From assembly GCF_008831285.2 (NCBI RefSeq), contig NC_045142.1, positions 9,614,452 to 9,678,451 on the forward strand: a stretch of DNA of 64,000 nucleotides, written 5' to 3'. Numbering within the stretch: position 1 is the stretch's first letter; each line of letters starts with the position of its first letter. The notes beneath the pieces were generated by a model. The model saw only the letters and a list, made by a program, of their open reading frames with translations. It ran no database searches and was not told the origin of the DNA. Positions 10,595 through 22,056 of this stretch are shown here, piece after piece. The position numbers were made by a program, and so were the translations under genes. The DNA is from Nymphaea colorata. Taxonomy: Eukaryota; Streptophyta; Magnoliopsida; Nymphaeales; Nymphaeaceae.

Positions 10595-10833
10595 TGTAGA
10601 AATAATAGACGCACAAGAAACGAAGATCGAACACAGATGTAACATGGAAAACCCTCAACTAAAGGGAAAAAACCACGGGTGAGGAGATCTGGTGCCCACT
10701 AGCCGCCAGACTCTCTCTCTTAGAAAACTTCATTAACTTGCAAGATTAGAGTTTACAATGGTATAAGTATTCCCAAACCAGGACTCACTGGATCGGGTCC
10801 AGACCTGGACCCATACATCAAGATCCGTCAACA
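10595..10833 (-). repeat. 5' LTR of copia A
   Basis: The 239-bp right LTR runs from TGTAGAAATAATAG to TCCGTCAACA on the plus strand and is followed by the duplication ATTGT at 10,834-10,838. It keeps the ACACAGATGTAACATGG stretch missing from the left copy. Confidence 0.95.
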
Positions 10834-11140
10834 ATTGTAATGACATTCTAATTTCAAGTGTCAGCAATCTAGAGGTTACCTCCTCAACAGGTTGTTCTAT
10901 CATGAATTCGCACACCCTGGTATTAGTTCAAAAGCCATTAAAGGGCAAAGTTGATTTTTTAATCTCTTCACAATTTGATTATGCCCAACCCTGTCTCTAG
11001 ATCTTGGGCATATAGTGGAACCATATTGTGTCAGACTTGGACCATTGTAAACTCTAATCTTGCTTTACTTTTAGCATAATATTGGGTTAGTTATAGATTC
11101 TTGTATAATAGCTCATAATCATGAGATAAAACTTGTTTAG

Positions 11141-11219
11141 TCCTACTTTGTCCTAGATCAAGGTCAGAGACATCACTTTTGTCCTACTTTGTCCTAGATC
11201 AAGGTCAGAGACATCACTT
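11141..11219. repeat. 41-bp tandem duplication
   Basis: The unit TCCTACTTTGTCCTAGATCA...GACATCACTT occurs at 11,141 and again at 11,182 with a period of 41 and essentially no changes, so it is a recent duplication. Confidence 0.9.
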
Positions 11220-11668
11220 GTAAGATAAGAAGGTTTATGCCTTTATGAAAAAAAGGGAGAGAAATCTTTTTCATGTCACTCAGACTGAATCAGGACCTTC
11301 GCCAATTGGTTGACTAATCTGACTAGTCAGTTGAATCATTTATTGACCTACCTGTGTTTCATGCCAGTGACTAGCTATTCAAACTAGTTATTTAGACAGC
11401 TTAGTAGTTGGTTAGATGAATAATTCATAACCTATAAATATCTATGGCATTCTTTATAGATATACATTTTTTTGTACATATTTCCATGTAAATATGTGTG
11501 TTTACTTATTTATAGTCAATTGACTTGGACCAAATAATCCCGTTTAGTCTTTTCAGGTTTTTGAGTGTCCAACTTTTGTTTTTGGCAACGTAGATCAGGA
11601 TCTTCAGTCTATGCTGTCAAAAGTAGTATTGTATGTAATATACCATATCATTTAATATGTTCCAGTAC

Positions 11669-11794
11669 AAAAAAAGACTGATAAAAGTTAAAAACTTGTG
11701 TATCTTTGATGGTGAAAAATGTTAAAGACATAGGTCTTTAACATTTTTCACCATCAAAGATACACAAGTTTTTAACTTTTATCAGTCTTTTTTT
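11669..11794. repeat. 61-bp perfect inverted repeat with 4-base loop
   Basis: Left arm 11,669-11,729 and right arm 11,734-11,794 are exact reverse complements, separated by ATAG. The outer ends are A and T runs (AAAAAAAGACTG...CAGTCTTTTTTT). Transcription would give a perfect 61-bp stem. No 8-9 bp target duplication is obvious at the edges, so it may be a templated inverted duplication rather than a MITE. Confidence 0.93.
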
Positions 11795-12759
11795 TTAATA
11801 TTGGTTAGATCTTAGAGGATCACCAAACAAGTTTTTTCTTTGACTCAGATTTGACAATGTTTGGATTCATAAGATTTGATGACATATGATTGTCAGTTAC
11901 ATATGATTGAAAAAATGGCAATATATTTTTTTGGTAAATTGACATCTGCAGGTGGAGTCTGTACATGAAATTTTTTATAATTGGCTGACAAGATGGTGGT
12001 CCATATCCTGTGCCACCATGCATTTACATGATTACGGCATTTGATTTATGAATGATTTATGAATTAGTCCACTCAGAGAAGAACAGTTGCAGCTAACAAC
12101 CTGTATCCACCTTTTTCAAATGTTGTTCTCGAAACTAATGATCGAGAAGGTACAATAGAAGATATGGTTGCCTCTAATTCTAAGGTGGGAATCTTGCACC
12201 AATAACACCAGAAACATTAGTTGTACGACCACCAGATCAAGAGAAACTTGGTGGACGATCAGAACCTTGCAAAGCAAAAGGGCCTAGTGAAGCCATTAAA
12301 ATTTTGCCTCTACACTTACAGTTAATTTAATGGATATTACCTTGATTTCTGAGAAATATTGAGTAAACAAGGTATTGTTTGATTATTGTAGTACAGAAAG
12401 TGTATATTTTAGAGGTCAATTTAATGTGCAAGTGGCTCCTCTACGATCAGCAAGGAGTTCGTTGAAATGGAAACATCAGCAATGGAATGCTAGAAATATG
12501 TTAGATGATGCGAGTATAGCCGCTTGGGTGACACCCCATGATGGAAATATTTCTACAATGAAGCGTGAAATTTCTCTAGTGAAGATGATCAATTTTAATT
12601 TTTCAAAATGAAAATAATTGCTGAAACATAATATGGTCGATTTTTTCATTGATTAATCTGAATTTAGTACTACTACAGTTTTGAACAAACCTTCATGTGT
12701 AGTTAAAGGATGAAAGACATTTTAAGTTTTTAACTCTTGTTTTCCTTTGCCTTGCAGTC

Positions 12760-12859
12760 TGAGTTTCCGACTATAAGTAGGGTAAGTGAAGCTTATAAAG
12801 AACACCTAGCTTTCCAAGCTGCCCTTCCAGAAAATCAACCGGATGCTGTGAAACCATGA
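12760..12859 (+). pseudogene. Last exon resembling glutathione S-transferase zeta
   Basis: After a good acceptor (TTTCCTTTGCCTTGCAG, ending 12,759) the frame reads SEFPTISRVSEAYKEHLAFQ then AALPENQPDAVKP and a stop. Plant zeta-class GST (maleylacetoacetate isomerase, tyrosine catabolism) ends with an FPT-aR--EAY---PAFQAA-PE-QPDA-P type tail, which this matches well. The thioredoxin-like domain and earlier exons are not visible in this window. An AATAAA-like GAATAAATT follows near 12,898. It is either the end of a gene whose other exons lie left of the window, with the copia nest in an intron, or a gene fragment. Confidence 0.6.
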
Positions 12860-15739
12860 TATTGTTGCCAGGCTTATGTAGAATCCCTGAGCTTCGTGAA
12901 TAAATTGTCTCCTAGATGATTTATGATGTTATTTCTTTGACGTCTTTTATGTAATAGAAAAGAGATTCGGTGGATGAAATAAAATTTAGCATCTTTCACC
13001 ATCTGGTGAGGGATGTCTCATTTTCAGATGTTCAGGATCTAACACCCCAAATATTTGATCCTCCAAATCCAGTGATCTGCATTCTGAACCATGTCGGATG
13101 AGCAAAAGTACTTTCAGTTGTTCATTGCAAATGCTTAAGGTTGTTCTACTATTTCTAGGAAGGTTATTTTTTTCTCTTCCATGACATGGAATTATCTTTT
13201 GCTTTTCATAATAGATTCTCGTTATCATTTGAAAGGAGGAACAAAAGATATATCATCGGCATATGTATTTTGCTCATTGTAATGTCACCTCCTGTAGTGT
13301 GTGAAGAGAAGAAACCCGTTATTTGCTATACAGATTTCAAATTCTGATGGTAAGTTAAACTCAAATTCTAACAGTAGCATGGGCTGGAAAATTCAAATGT
13401 AGCATCAACTTTTTCATTCATTTGCCAAAAAACGAGCATTACAATTAGTTCTCTTTATAAAAGAATCTTGCATGTTCCTTCTACATGCCATGCTGGAACA
13501 AAACAAAATAAGCAACTTTATAGTAGTACAGTTTAGATGGTTGATCTATCCTGGCTCTACTTTGGCGTGCTGTTTGGAGTCCTATTTGGTTCCATTAAAG
13601 AGGGGAAATACAAAAAAATGATGCCTTAAAGACCTGGTAGGCAGTCCACAAAAAGCAATCCGGACAGACAAATTTTGCAGCATTAGATAAGAAATGAAGG
13701 ACTAAACAGTACAAGATACAATTTGAACATGAATAAACTTGTATCTCACTCTAAACTAAGTTCTTATTCTCTTTGTTCTAACATTTTGACGTCTTTCAAT
13801 TTTCTTTTTCTCAATGCACTTTCTTTACCTCAAGAAAGACTCGTTTTCCATATTGATGAACTCTTGAGGAGTTCACTCCTTTGTAGAACTCACGACTAGT
13901 GACCGTTCATCTTTAATTTCTAGATTTCACAACCTTTAGTTGCTAGACTTCCACGAAGTGCTAGGTTCATCGTACCACCTCTAGTTTTTAGACTCCTAAG
14001 GAGTGTTAAATCTAGCAATTATATACCTCTAGTTTCTAAACTTCAAAGAAATGTTAATAGGTACATTCATGCCTCTCTAATTTCTAGATTTCCAAAGGGT
14101 AACTGAGAAGTTTAGCATTTAACTCATTACGAGTTGTTCCGTATGATCAACTATTTGAATCTTTAGTTCTCATACTAACAGCTCACTTTGGCATATAATG
14201 TAGCTCAGTTAACAAGAATATATTTGAGAACTTAAGCTTCCCATTTGCAGCAGTTAATTCTCATTTTGCATAATATGACAAATTCTTGTGACATGAAAAA
14301 TCTTTTTTTTATTGAATTTCTAATTAATATCCCACATTAGAAAACATATATAACCAGTATCCAGACACGTAATTCTCTGTAAGGTTTGAGATCAGATCAT
14401 TTTAATAATGCTTATAGTAATTCAAAAATATAGCGAGAACTAACTGAATCAAATTTATGATTCAAATATCAAAATCCATATTCCATTAACCTAAACAATT
14501 CAAGAATATGCATTAAGTAGGCTTTACTAAAAATCTACTCACCAAAAAAAATGAAGCTTTCCTGCTCAATAGGATTTTCAAGCATGTCTTTGCGTGTCTG
14601 CCAAGCTGATCCACCTATATATTTGAACAATATAAGTTCTGTGACAAGTTCTACATGTAGACGTAACTCAAATATGCAAAATTGTCCCATAGTGCTACTT
14701 TTCTTCAACTCCTTTAATTCACTACAATTATTCTAATTTTTACCAATTTTAAATAATCTAAATCCTATTTGAAAGAAAATCCCTTTTCACTCTCATTTTC
14801 ATGCTAAACACAGACTTTACTATTCTATGGTTTTATTAAATGCAATATAATTTAAATAAAAGAAAATCAGTTCTATTCAAGGCCTCCAAAGGTAGAACAT
14901 GCACACGAAAGACCCTTCTTGAGAGAAAAAGATAATATTTCAATCTAAAACATGCTGGAATTAAATTTTTTAATCATGATCCTCCTGTTTCCCACTTTCA
15001 AATTACTCTATACTTCAATATAGAAAAAAACCCCTAAAATCCCTCAACCAGATATTCTGCTCAGTGGTAGAGTGAGAATTTTTTCTAAGAGGGGACATTG
15101 TATAATTTCCAAAATTGTTGCAGGGACCAAATTAAAACTCTAGAATTTTTGAGGAAAGCCATAACTCCTTTCAGGCTCCTGTTCACTTTGCCCTCAACTT
15201 TGTTTTAACTATGTGACTGGTTAAGCACTTAGAAACATATTGCACTATCCTTTTTTTTTTTTAATGTTTCAGTAGCTTTTGTTAAGTATGTGATACACCT
15301 TTGTACGATCAGGGTGTATAGTATAGGTTGGAGCATGTGCTTCTTCTAAGGTTTCTTTTTTGAGTTCTTCATTAGAAGGAATACATAATATTTTCCCAAT
15401 GATCAATATGCTTCCCTCATCCAATGTAAATGCCTGCTTTTCTCCCCCTTTTTATTGCCTAAATAATTTGTTGCAAGTTACATTTTGAACTCTTAATTTC
15501 ATGATTTGATCAAATGCAGTGGGTTGAACCTGAAGTTACGCATTTATAGGATCACATTTCCAATAAAAAGGAAGGCATACAACTGCCAACTAGGCAATAG
15601 TGCTGGTGTTCTTCCTGCTTAGGGTGTTTGCCACTAAGTTAGCTTTCTCATGATGATAATTAGTGGTGCAATCATAGTCTTTGTCAATTTCAGTCACCTT
15701 CTCTACCTAAAGTTTAATTCTTTTTAGCTGAGTAAATGC
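12860..15739. other. Intergenic, no gene seen
   Basis: AT-rich DNA. The one structured part is the degenerate repeat at about 13,860-14,130. Open frames here are short and resemble no family. Confidence 0.6.
13860..14130. repeat. Degenerate tandem repeat, unit about 55-65 bp
   Basis: The phrase CTAGTTTCTAGACTTC-AAGGAGTG recurs in diverged form at least four times, with TTTCTAGATTTCACAACC, TTGCTAGACTTCCACGAAGT, TTTTTAGACTCCTAAGGAGT and TTTCTAAACTTCAAAGAAAT, each followed by a GTTA/GGTTCAT-like segment. Confidence 0.6.
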
Positions 15740-16320
15740 TTTAAACTTGTATGATACATAAGTATTTGGTATGTTTCATATAAATAATGCCTCCTGTTTT
15801 CAAAGAAAATAAAAAACTTAACTTCAGATTATGTGTAGGATAGACTTCTCCATGTTTGAACTGGGAAACATAAATTAACATCTTTATCATTCTGCACCAG
15901 ATCACAACCTCCACTTCTACGTGAGACATCACTATATATCACAAATTTAATCCCTTCTTATGGTAAGGTAAACAATTCTAGTTCTTGAAAAATCTCTTCG
16001 CAAGTTACATCACATTGAAACTTATCATTTTCCTTATCGGCCGAATCAATAGTGATATTGTAATATAAAATTCTTATTAAATCTTCTACAATATCCAGCC
16101 AACCATACCAAACTACGAATTTCTATAAGGATAGCAGGCTGCTCCCAGTTAACAACTATGGTTCTACACTAATACCTTCACCAGATATAATATGACCCAA
16201 GAATGTTATCTTGTTCAACCAAAATTCACATATGCTGAACGTGACATTCAACCCATTTTCTCTTAATATAGATAATGCCAACCTGAGATGTCTTTCATGT
16301 TATTCAATCCTGCTATACAA
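15740..16320 (-). pseudogene. Ty3/gypsy reverse transcriptase-RNase H relic
   Basis: The minus strand reads in broken frames HERHLRLALSILRENGL then FSICEFWLNKITFLGHIISG, the RT thumb region of plant Ty3/gypsy elements (compare the family's CEFWL--V-FLGHV-S-EGI). Next come NWEQP and VWLAGYCRRF-like segments. Then the RNase H start FVIYSDVSRR and the segment YPTHNLKLSFLFSLKTGGII (15,741-15,932), matching YPTHDLEL-AVV-ALK-WRHYL. Several stops and shifts show it is long dead. No LTRs located. Confidence 0.82.
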
Positions 16321-16588
16321 CAGGCAGAGTGAATAGCTTGTGTCCAGCCATAGGGGAATCATGCATGCACATCGAACGAATGACTGGTGACCTGACTTTT
16401 CTGCATTTTCGTTTTTCGGCATGCCTTTTAGCTCGTAGTTTTGTAAGCCTTAGCACTCTGACTCATTAAGAAGGGGCATTTTTTAATTGTGAACCCAGAA
16501 GCAAAGCTTCGTAGAGTCAACAAGTTCCTTCCACGACCATGCATTTCAAGGCTGCACTAGGAAGACGAATAGTGCAATTGAATGGAGG

Positions 16589-16992
16589 TAGGGATGTCAA
16601 TATATTTGATTTGAATCGGATATCTGATCGATTCGATGTGAAAAAATCGGATATGAAAAAAAATTTAATATCCGATTAAGAAATCGGATCGGATTCGGAT
16701 TTTTTTAATGGCATCCGATCGGATTCAGATCTGATTCATTTTTAGGCAAATATCTTGTATCTAATGCTATTAAATTTTGAAAATTGGCAAAATCCGATTC
16801 AAAACTGGGATTCAGATTCAGATATAAATATAAAAATTGGATTTGGGTCAGATTTGGATTGTAAAATCAGATTTTGGATTCGGATCCAGATATAACTTTT
16901 CTTTATTCAAATTTGAATTTGAATTCGAATCTGAATATGTGAATATCTGAAAAAGAGATAACCGATCCGAATCTAGTCGGTTGACATCCCTA
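16589..16992. mobile_element. hAT-type MITE with perfect 8-bp duplication
   Basis: A 404-bp element begins TAGGGATGTCAA and ends TTGACATCCCTA (12-bp perfect terminal inverted repeats). AATGGAGG lies on both sides (16,581-16,588 and 16,993-17,000). The interior is full of TCGGAT/ATCCGA words and has no coding potential. An 8-bp duplication with short TIRs is the hAT superfamily signature. A diverged copy in the opposite sense lies at 60,894-61,313. Confidence 0.95.
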
Positions 16993-17305
16993 AATGGAGG
17001 GAACTACAGAAGTACTTGAGAATTCAGTTTGACGACTCATTGCTTCCGTTTTGAGTCTTTCTAAGTCGACAAGCAAGCGGATCCATCCTTTATATGAGAA
17101 AAGGACATGAAATGTAGGCTTAGGAATAAAACTGAGAGAATACATAAATTTCTTCGTAGGAGTCAAAGCCATCTCAAAACCCAAAAAGGAATGAACTGGT
17201 TCCAACAATTGTTATTCCACTGTTTGATTAGGACAAAAAAAATGGCCGTCAAGGAAAGTTGGCTGAAAACACAAATAACTTACAAATGACTTAGTCGGAA
17301 GCATA

Positions 17306-17682
17306 GTCACAAATAACGTCTCAGAGTTTTAAACGGCGATGTTTTTCTCAAGTATAATACGGTAAAGTTGAAAAAAACAAGGGAAAAAAGCTTAAAGTTT
17401 TAAAAAATTTTAAAAAACTAAAAGTAAGGGAAAAATAAAATAAGTGAAAAACTAATAACACAAACATCAAAAGATAAGTAGATTTGCAATAAATAAAAAA
17501 TAGAAAATGAAAAGAAATTATTTGACATTAAAAAAACTGAAAAAAACGCATTAAAAATGTGCATTTTCATTTTTACCGTTTTTTTCAAAAACATGTGTTC
17601 TTTTTTAGGTTTTAAACGGCTAGTTAATTTATCAAGTTTTTTTCACGTTTTTTTCAAAAAAATGCTTTCTTTGTGACTAATG
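17306..17682. mobile_element. Possible TIR element (TAGTCACAAA ends)
   Basis: TAGTCACAAA near 17,306 and TTTGTGACTA near 17,673 face each other around AT-rich, AAAAA/TTTTT-laden DNA that itself pairs (TTTTAAACGGC occurs near both ends in inverted or direct form). No matching flanking duplication is seen, so the limits are provisional. Confidence 0.4.
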
Positions 17683-18675
17683 TTAGGCTTGGATAGGAAC
17701 CATGGCATGTTGTGGCCATCGATCACCTCAAAGCCAGGTTTGGACTCTATCCTATATAAAAGAAGAGAGAGAGAGAGAGATATGGAGTTTTGGCCTTCTC
17801 CTCCATGTTGTTTTCCCCTTTTTTGATCTTTTGAGAGAGAAAGAATGAGTTGACCCAATTAAAACAAGCAAGAAGCGGCAAAAATCTTCATTTATGTCTA
17901 TTCTGTGAAGTTACGTGACTATAAACATTTGTGTAGTTATGTCTTCTAAAGCCTTTTAAATTCGAGCAAGCAAGTTCTAGAGGTGTTCTACATTTGGTAC
18001 CCTAAGGCCAATTGATATGGGAGTTGTCAATCCAAAACTCAGCAGCCTCATTTGCTGTCCTAAAAACAGGATCCTTGGTGCTGCGAAGCATCACTTGCTA
18101 GAAAATGGTGGACCTTTTATATAAATCTTCACGTGAATGGTGGATGAAGACAATCAATGACTGTGAGGTGAGGTGAGGTGGGGTTCTCTTAACTTAAAAG
18201 TTGGGTATGATGCCTAGCTGGGTTGCCACGAAAAAAATGTACATGTTAAAAGCATATGTCCATGTATCCTCGCGATTCTTGCAACCAATCCAAATCAAAT
18301 TTCTGTTTTTTAAAACCAGAAAATAGCATCTTCAAACTCAGTCTGTTCCATAAAAAAAAAACTGATTTTTAAAGAGTCCTATTTGTCGTGAAATGGAGAA
18401 GAAAAGACCACCGTTAATGTGTTGTGAAATAGAAGGTATTGCATGGACAAGGAATAATGTGTTTTAATGTTTTAGAAAGTATTATTAAATCCAACAGCAC
18501 ATGAATCGTGTCCCTTTGTTATGAAATTCTTAAGGAATCAACAATTTACCAATTGGATGCTAAGACAATTAGGTGGGGTGTTAAAAATATCTTAATTGGC
18601 TAAAATACTGTGTCCAGCTTGGATGCCCAACTTGATTGGCAGATTTCTAATCGTTAATAACATTGTGTTTGATAG

Positions 18676-18755
18676 ATTTGGGAACAAGTTGGAACGAAGA
18701 GGCAGACGTTCCAGTTAAGACAGCAGAAATTCAAAAAGCTGCTCATCGAGTCAAG
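18676..18755 (+). other. Exon-like island of unknown origin
   Basis: Between GTTTGATAG and a GTTAGC donor, 80 bases read LGTSWNEEADVPVKTAEIQK then AAHRVK without a stop, with balanced amino-acid composition unlike the surrounding AT-rich DNA. I do not recognise the family. It could be an exon of an unannotated gene or a captured fragment. Confidence 0.3.
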
Positions 18756-20791
18756 GTTAGCTTCTTATGTCTTTTCCCTGGCTTCCGGCATCACATCTTA
18801 CGAGAAAAACACCATGAGAAATCTCAGGCTGCAGAATTATAGAATTCAGAGTGGTCTTAATCAAACTTACTTTTCTTTAACAAACTTAAACTAATGGATT
18901 TATTTTTCTCAACTTAGCTAGAGAGTGTACATTTGCAACGACCTTTTTAGTCTAAATTTGCAAGGGCGAAGCACAAACCTCCTATCGTTTAAGTTTCATC
19001 CCTATAATGTGTTTAACTTTATGACAACATGCACCTTTTTCCTGCATCAATTCAATGAAAAGTATTATACTAAATAATGTACAACCACACAGAATCCCTT
19101 AAGAAAAGGCATACTAAAGAACATGCTTAATGTTTGAATGTTTTTCTTTTGACGGGCCTAACTTTCTAGGCAGTTTCTCTTATTTGTCTTTTCCTTCTTC
19201 TTAAGAAGCCACTCAATTTATCATTTGGAGGGAAGCATGAGCCTGAAAAAAGAAGTACCTTCCACAAATTTGAGTTTAAAAAAATGGAGAACAAAGGAGC
19301 AATGGATTTTGCTGTATAAAATGCACAAGGACAAGTTCCTGCTTTTTGTGCATATAGTTTTTGACACTAAATGATGGAAGCCTACTTACAACAGGGGTAA
19401 CTTTCGGCCTTGTGAAATTTCCTTAGTGCAGTTGACATCTCATGGTGCTCAATGGAGATCAATGAGAAGTTATTTAGAGTCAAAAGGATCTACTTAATTG
19501 ACTGGGATGTACCTGTACTACAACAGCCAACCACCACATGCTCCTGAGACAGAGTTGTTCATATAGTATTCCTTTGCCCTTCCTCCGCTCTTTAGAAAAA
19601 AAATTATTGATCCACAGACACATTGTCACTGCCTGACTCCTCCGAACCATGCGGCATGGCAAACTCTCGTCAGGACGCCGCAAGCCTTCACCTTGTTCAA
19701 GTGGACGCAGTTCACTTGAACGTTTTTTTTTAACTCAAGACACAATACGCAAAAAATGTGAAATGAAAACTCACAATATATTCACTTAAACAGTTGAGTA
19801 CATCATGAGGGAAAACAAACAAGCTTTACATTTTACTTACAAAGGATAACCGAAGCCACTTAAAGAATTTTCTAGCCGACTATCCAAAACAAAGAATCAC
19901 AATCTTACACTTGGGGCCGGTTTTGAGAGGGTTCTGAGACATAGGTAAACACTCGAGCTTACACCAAGACTCAACATAAATGAAGCAAGTACAACGACAG
20001 CAGATGATGACTATACAAACACAATTCAAGGGAACACACATACTCCAAGCAACAAATTTTTTACCGCCTTAAAGTAGAAGGTTTTAAGATATATCTGTGC
20101 CGACCATGTGCAGCCTTGTCAAGCAGCTACATGTAATAACCTTATGATAAAGGGTTAAAATCTCAAAAATGGATGCCCAATATCTCATGAGGAACTATTT
20201 TAATTGTTTTAGTTGCTTGCAAAAGGAATGCAAGGAAGGTTCCTCTTACCAGGTTGCTGGGTTGATCTTACATCCTTAATATATCGACCGCTTCCATAGG
20301 CATAATTAATTAATTGTTAGCTACGCATGGACCAAATTAAGCCCCAGCTCTCCCATTTAAGAGAACAACATCCTCAAGAACAAATTGAAGTTTCTTTACC
20401 AAGGAAAAAGTAATTAAATAACTTGTGAAGGAAATTTCTGGTAAAAGCTTAACAAGTTACGAGATCCATTAGTGCGAAGCAATTAAATTTATATATTCTG
20501 AGCCTCGTGTTGACAGTATTTAGCTGTTTGGCAAAGTTTGAGAATAAGCTACAAGAATCAAAGATGATCAGCTAAATATGTGCTGATACTCAACGGGACA
20601 AGCGAATGAATTAACCAGACAATTAGATGTTAGAGAACAAAAAGAAAAAAAAAAACAACAACAATTCTGGAGTGAAAGGCAGGCTTACTTTAGTTCAGCT
20701 TCGTCTGCTGCGCTTCTCCTCACAGGTTAATCTAATCTAATGTGTTCTTACCACCAACATCTGGGGGCTATAGCTCACCCTAACAAGCCCT

Positions 20792-20893
20792 ACAAGAAAT
20801 AATTAAGTGCAGATGAGAGAGCAGAACAAGAAATAATTAAGTGCAGATGAGAGAGCAGAACAAGAAATAATTAAGTGCAGCTGAGAGAGCAGA
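20792..20893. repeat. 34-bp tandem repeat, three copies
   Basis: ACAAGAAATAATTAAGTGCA followed by GATGAGAGAGCAGA starts at 20,792, 20,826 and 20,860. The third copy has one change (CAGCTGAG). It abuts the hairpin repeat beginning near 20,877. Confidence 0.9.
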
Positions 20894-21306
20894 AGATGAA
20901 ATATATCCCAGCATTCCTTCATGTCATTTTGGCTCCAAACTTCCAGCGATCGCCTTCCTGCAGCACTTGGTTGGCTGCTTTACAAGGGAATGATACCGGC
21001 AGGACGCTGGTTGGCGTGAACCGTCGCTCCCACCGGTATCATCTCCCTGTGAAGCAGCCTTTGTGCGGCCAAAGAGAGAGGGCTGTGATCCACAACTTTT
21101 GGCGCTGCGTGGATGAGGAAGATAACGTATCAGACAGGGCAAGTTCATTTATACCACCAAAAGGAATTATTGCAAACGTAAGGCCTTGAGTCACGAGCCT
21201 TATGTCATTTATTGAGGGCCCTGTGATGTAGGGCACACGCAAGTAACCCACCGACCTATCTTGCATTGCTTTTCATTTAGGCATCAGTCTCCCCTTTCAA
21301 TACATC
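20877..21306 (+). repeat. Hairpin-bearing dispersed repeat, copy 1
   Basis: This segment matches the reverse complement of 63,548-63,955 over about 400 bases, from TATCCCAGCATTCCTTCATG at one end to a CTCCC-TTTC-ATACAT stretch at the other. Its core is an inverted repeat, GCTGCTTTACAAGGGAATGA-TACCGG facing CCGGTATCATCTCCCTGTGA-AGCAGC, with about 40 bases of loop. Frames here share DIRLVT-GLT-AIIPFG at the peptide level with copy 3, but no known domain is visible. Confidence 0.8.
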
Positions 21307-21880
21307 AAAAATATTCTTTGTAGACAAAAGTGATTCATTTAAGAAGACAGCCTCAAGCTGAGTCTGGATTAACTTCTGTTGGTGCGTGCATGGTTGGTGT
21401 GCTTAATTGGCAAACTCGCGGTCTTTTAGATTGAAGGTCTTTTAGATTGAAAAGCTAAGATTAGGCAGCAGTGGGGGAGCTAAAAAATTTTGGTTGAGGG
21501 GCACTTTAAGTTTAAATTTTAAAGTATAAGAGGCACTCATATATAAAAAAAAAACTACAAATTGATGAAGTTTATATATGTAAATAAAGTAACTTTTGTG
21601 GGCTGGTATGGGTAATTGCCAACACAAGCTACAATATAGCTTGGCCTCTCTGTTAGGCAGACAACATTAATCACCATTAACGACGTTGGGAAGGACACAT
21701 GGTAACGTGCATCACAATTTATAAAACTAGTTGGTCTAAATCTTGGTGTTCTCTTCAATTTGTCGGTTAAACCTATTGATTGGAGTGGTTGGACGTGATT
21801 TTATGAACGAAATCGGCCACTTGTCTATACGAGAGAGAAACATGGCAAGGATGCAAGGATGGTATTATCTAAAGAGTCTA

Positions 21881-22056
21881 CAGGAGTGAAGCCAAAAATT
21901 TTTTTGAAAAAGGCAAATTAAAGTTTTTTTAAATTTGACTAAGGTCGAAATATTATTTTCTATAAATGAAATCTTCTAAAATTTATATGTAAATTTAAAA
22001 AAAAAAATGAAGGTGAGGCTAGGGCTTATGGGAGCCCTACCCTAACTCGGCCCCTG
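21881..22056. mobile_element. AT-rich MITE, diverged copy
   Basis: CAGGAGTGAAGCC at the left and AACTCGGCCCCTG at the right form imperfect TIRs. The interior (AATTAAAGTTTTT...TTCTAAAATTTATATGTAAA) matches the better-preserved copy at 27,873-28,069. No flanking duplication is seen. Confidence 0.6.

Larger units (their letters stand above)
192..10833 (-). mobile_element. Ty1/copia retrotransposon A, split by nested element B
   Basis: Complete but degenerate LTR retrotransposon on the minus strand, about 5.3 kb once the nested element is discounted. It is bounded by similar LTRs (192-412 and 10,595-10,833) and by perfect 5-bp duplications ATTGT (187-191 and 10,834-10,838). A PBS complementary to initiator tRNA-Met lies inside the right LTR and a PPT inside the left one. 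Reading leftwards the domain order is gag, zinc knuckle, [element B], protease, integrase, reverse transcriptase, RNase H, which is the copia order. By eye the LTRs differ at roughly 11 of about 220 aligned positions plus one deletion of about 21 bases in the left copy. Frames are interrupted in several places, so it cannot act autonomously. Confidence 0.96.
10839..12740. other. Intergenic stretch with short repeats
   Basis: No complete gene recognised. It contains the tandem 41-bp repeat at 11,141-11,219 and the palindrome at 11,669-11,794. Short open stretches around 12,060-12,330 and 12,375-12,611 (78 codons) have a coding-like look but match no family I know. They could be exons of the partial gene ending at 12,859, or chance. 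Confidence 0.5.
17001..20791. other. Intergenic, mostly featureless
   Basis: AT-rich. It includes a possible TIR element at 17,306-17,682 and an exon-like island at 18,676-18,755. Otherwise there are no motifs or domains I can support. Confidence 0.55.

Noticed and set aside
10251-10682. 143-codon plus-strand frame over the copia A leader
   Set aside because: It overlaps the gag leader, PBS and LTR of element A. Its Ala/Gln/Arg-rich peptide is a by-product of CAG/GCC repeats.
13860-14130. Possible CRISPR-like array from regularly spaced CTAGA-TTC words
   Set aside because: Units are diverged throughout with no distinct repeat/spacer division, and the DNA is plant nuclear. It is a decayed tandem repeat.
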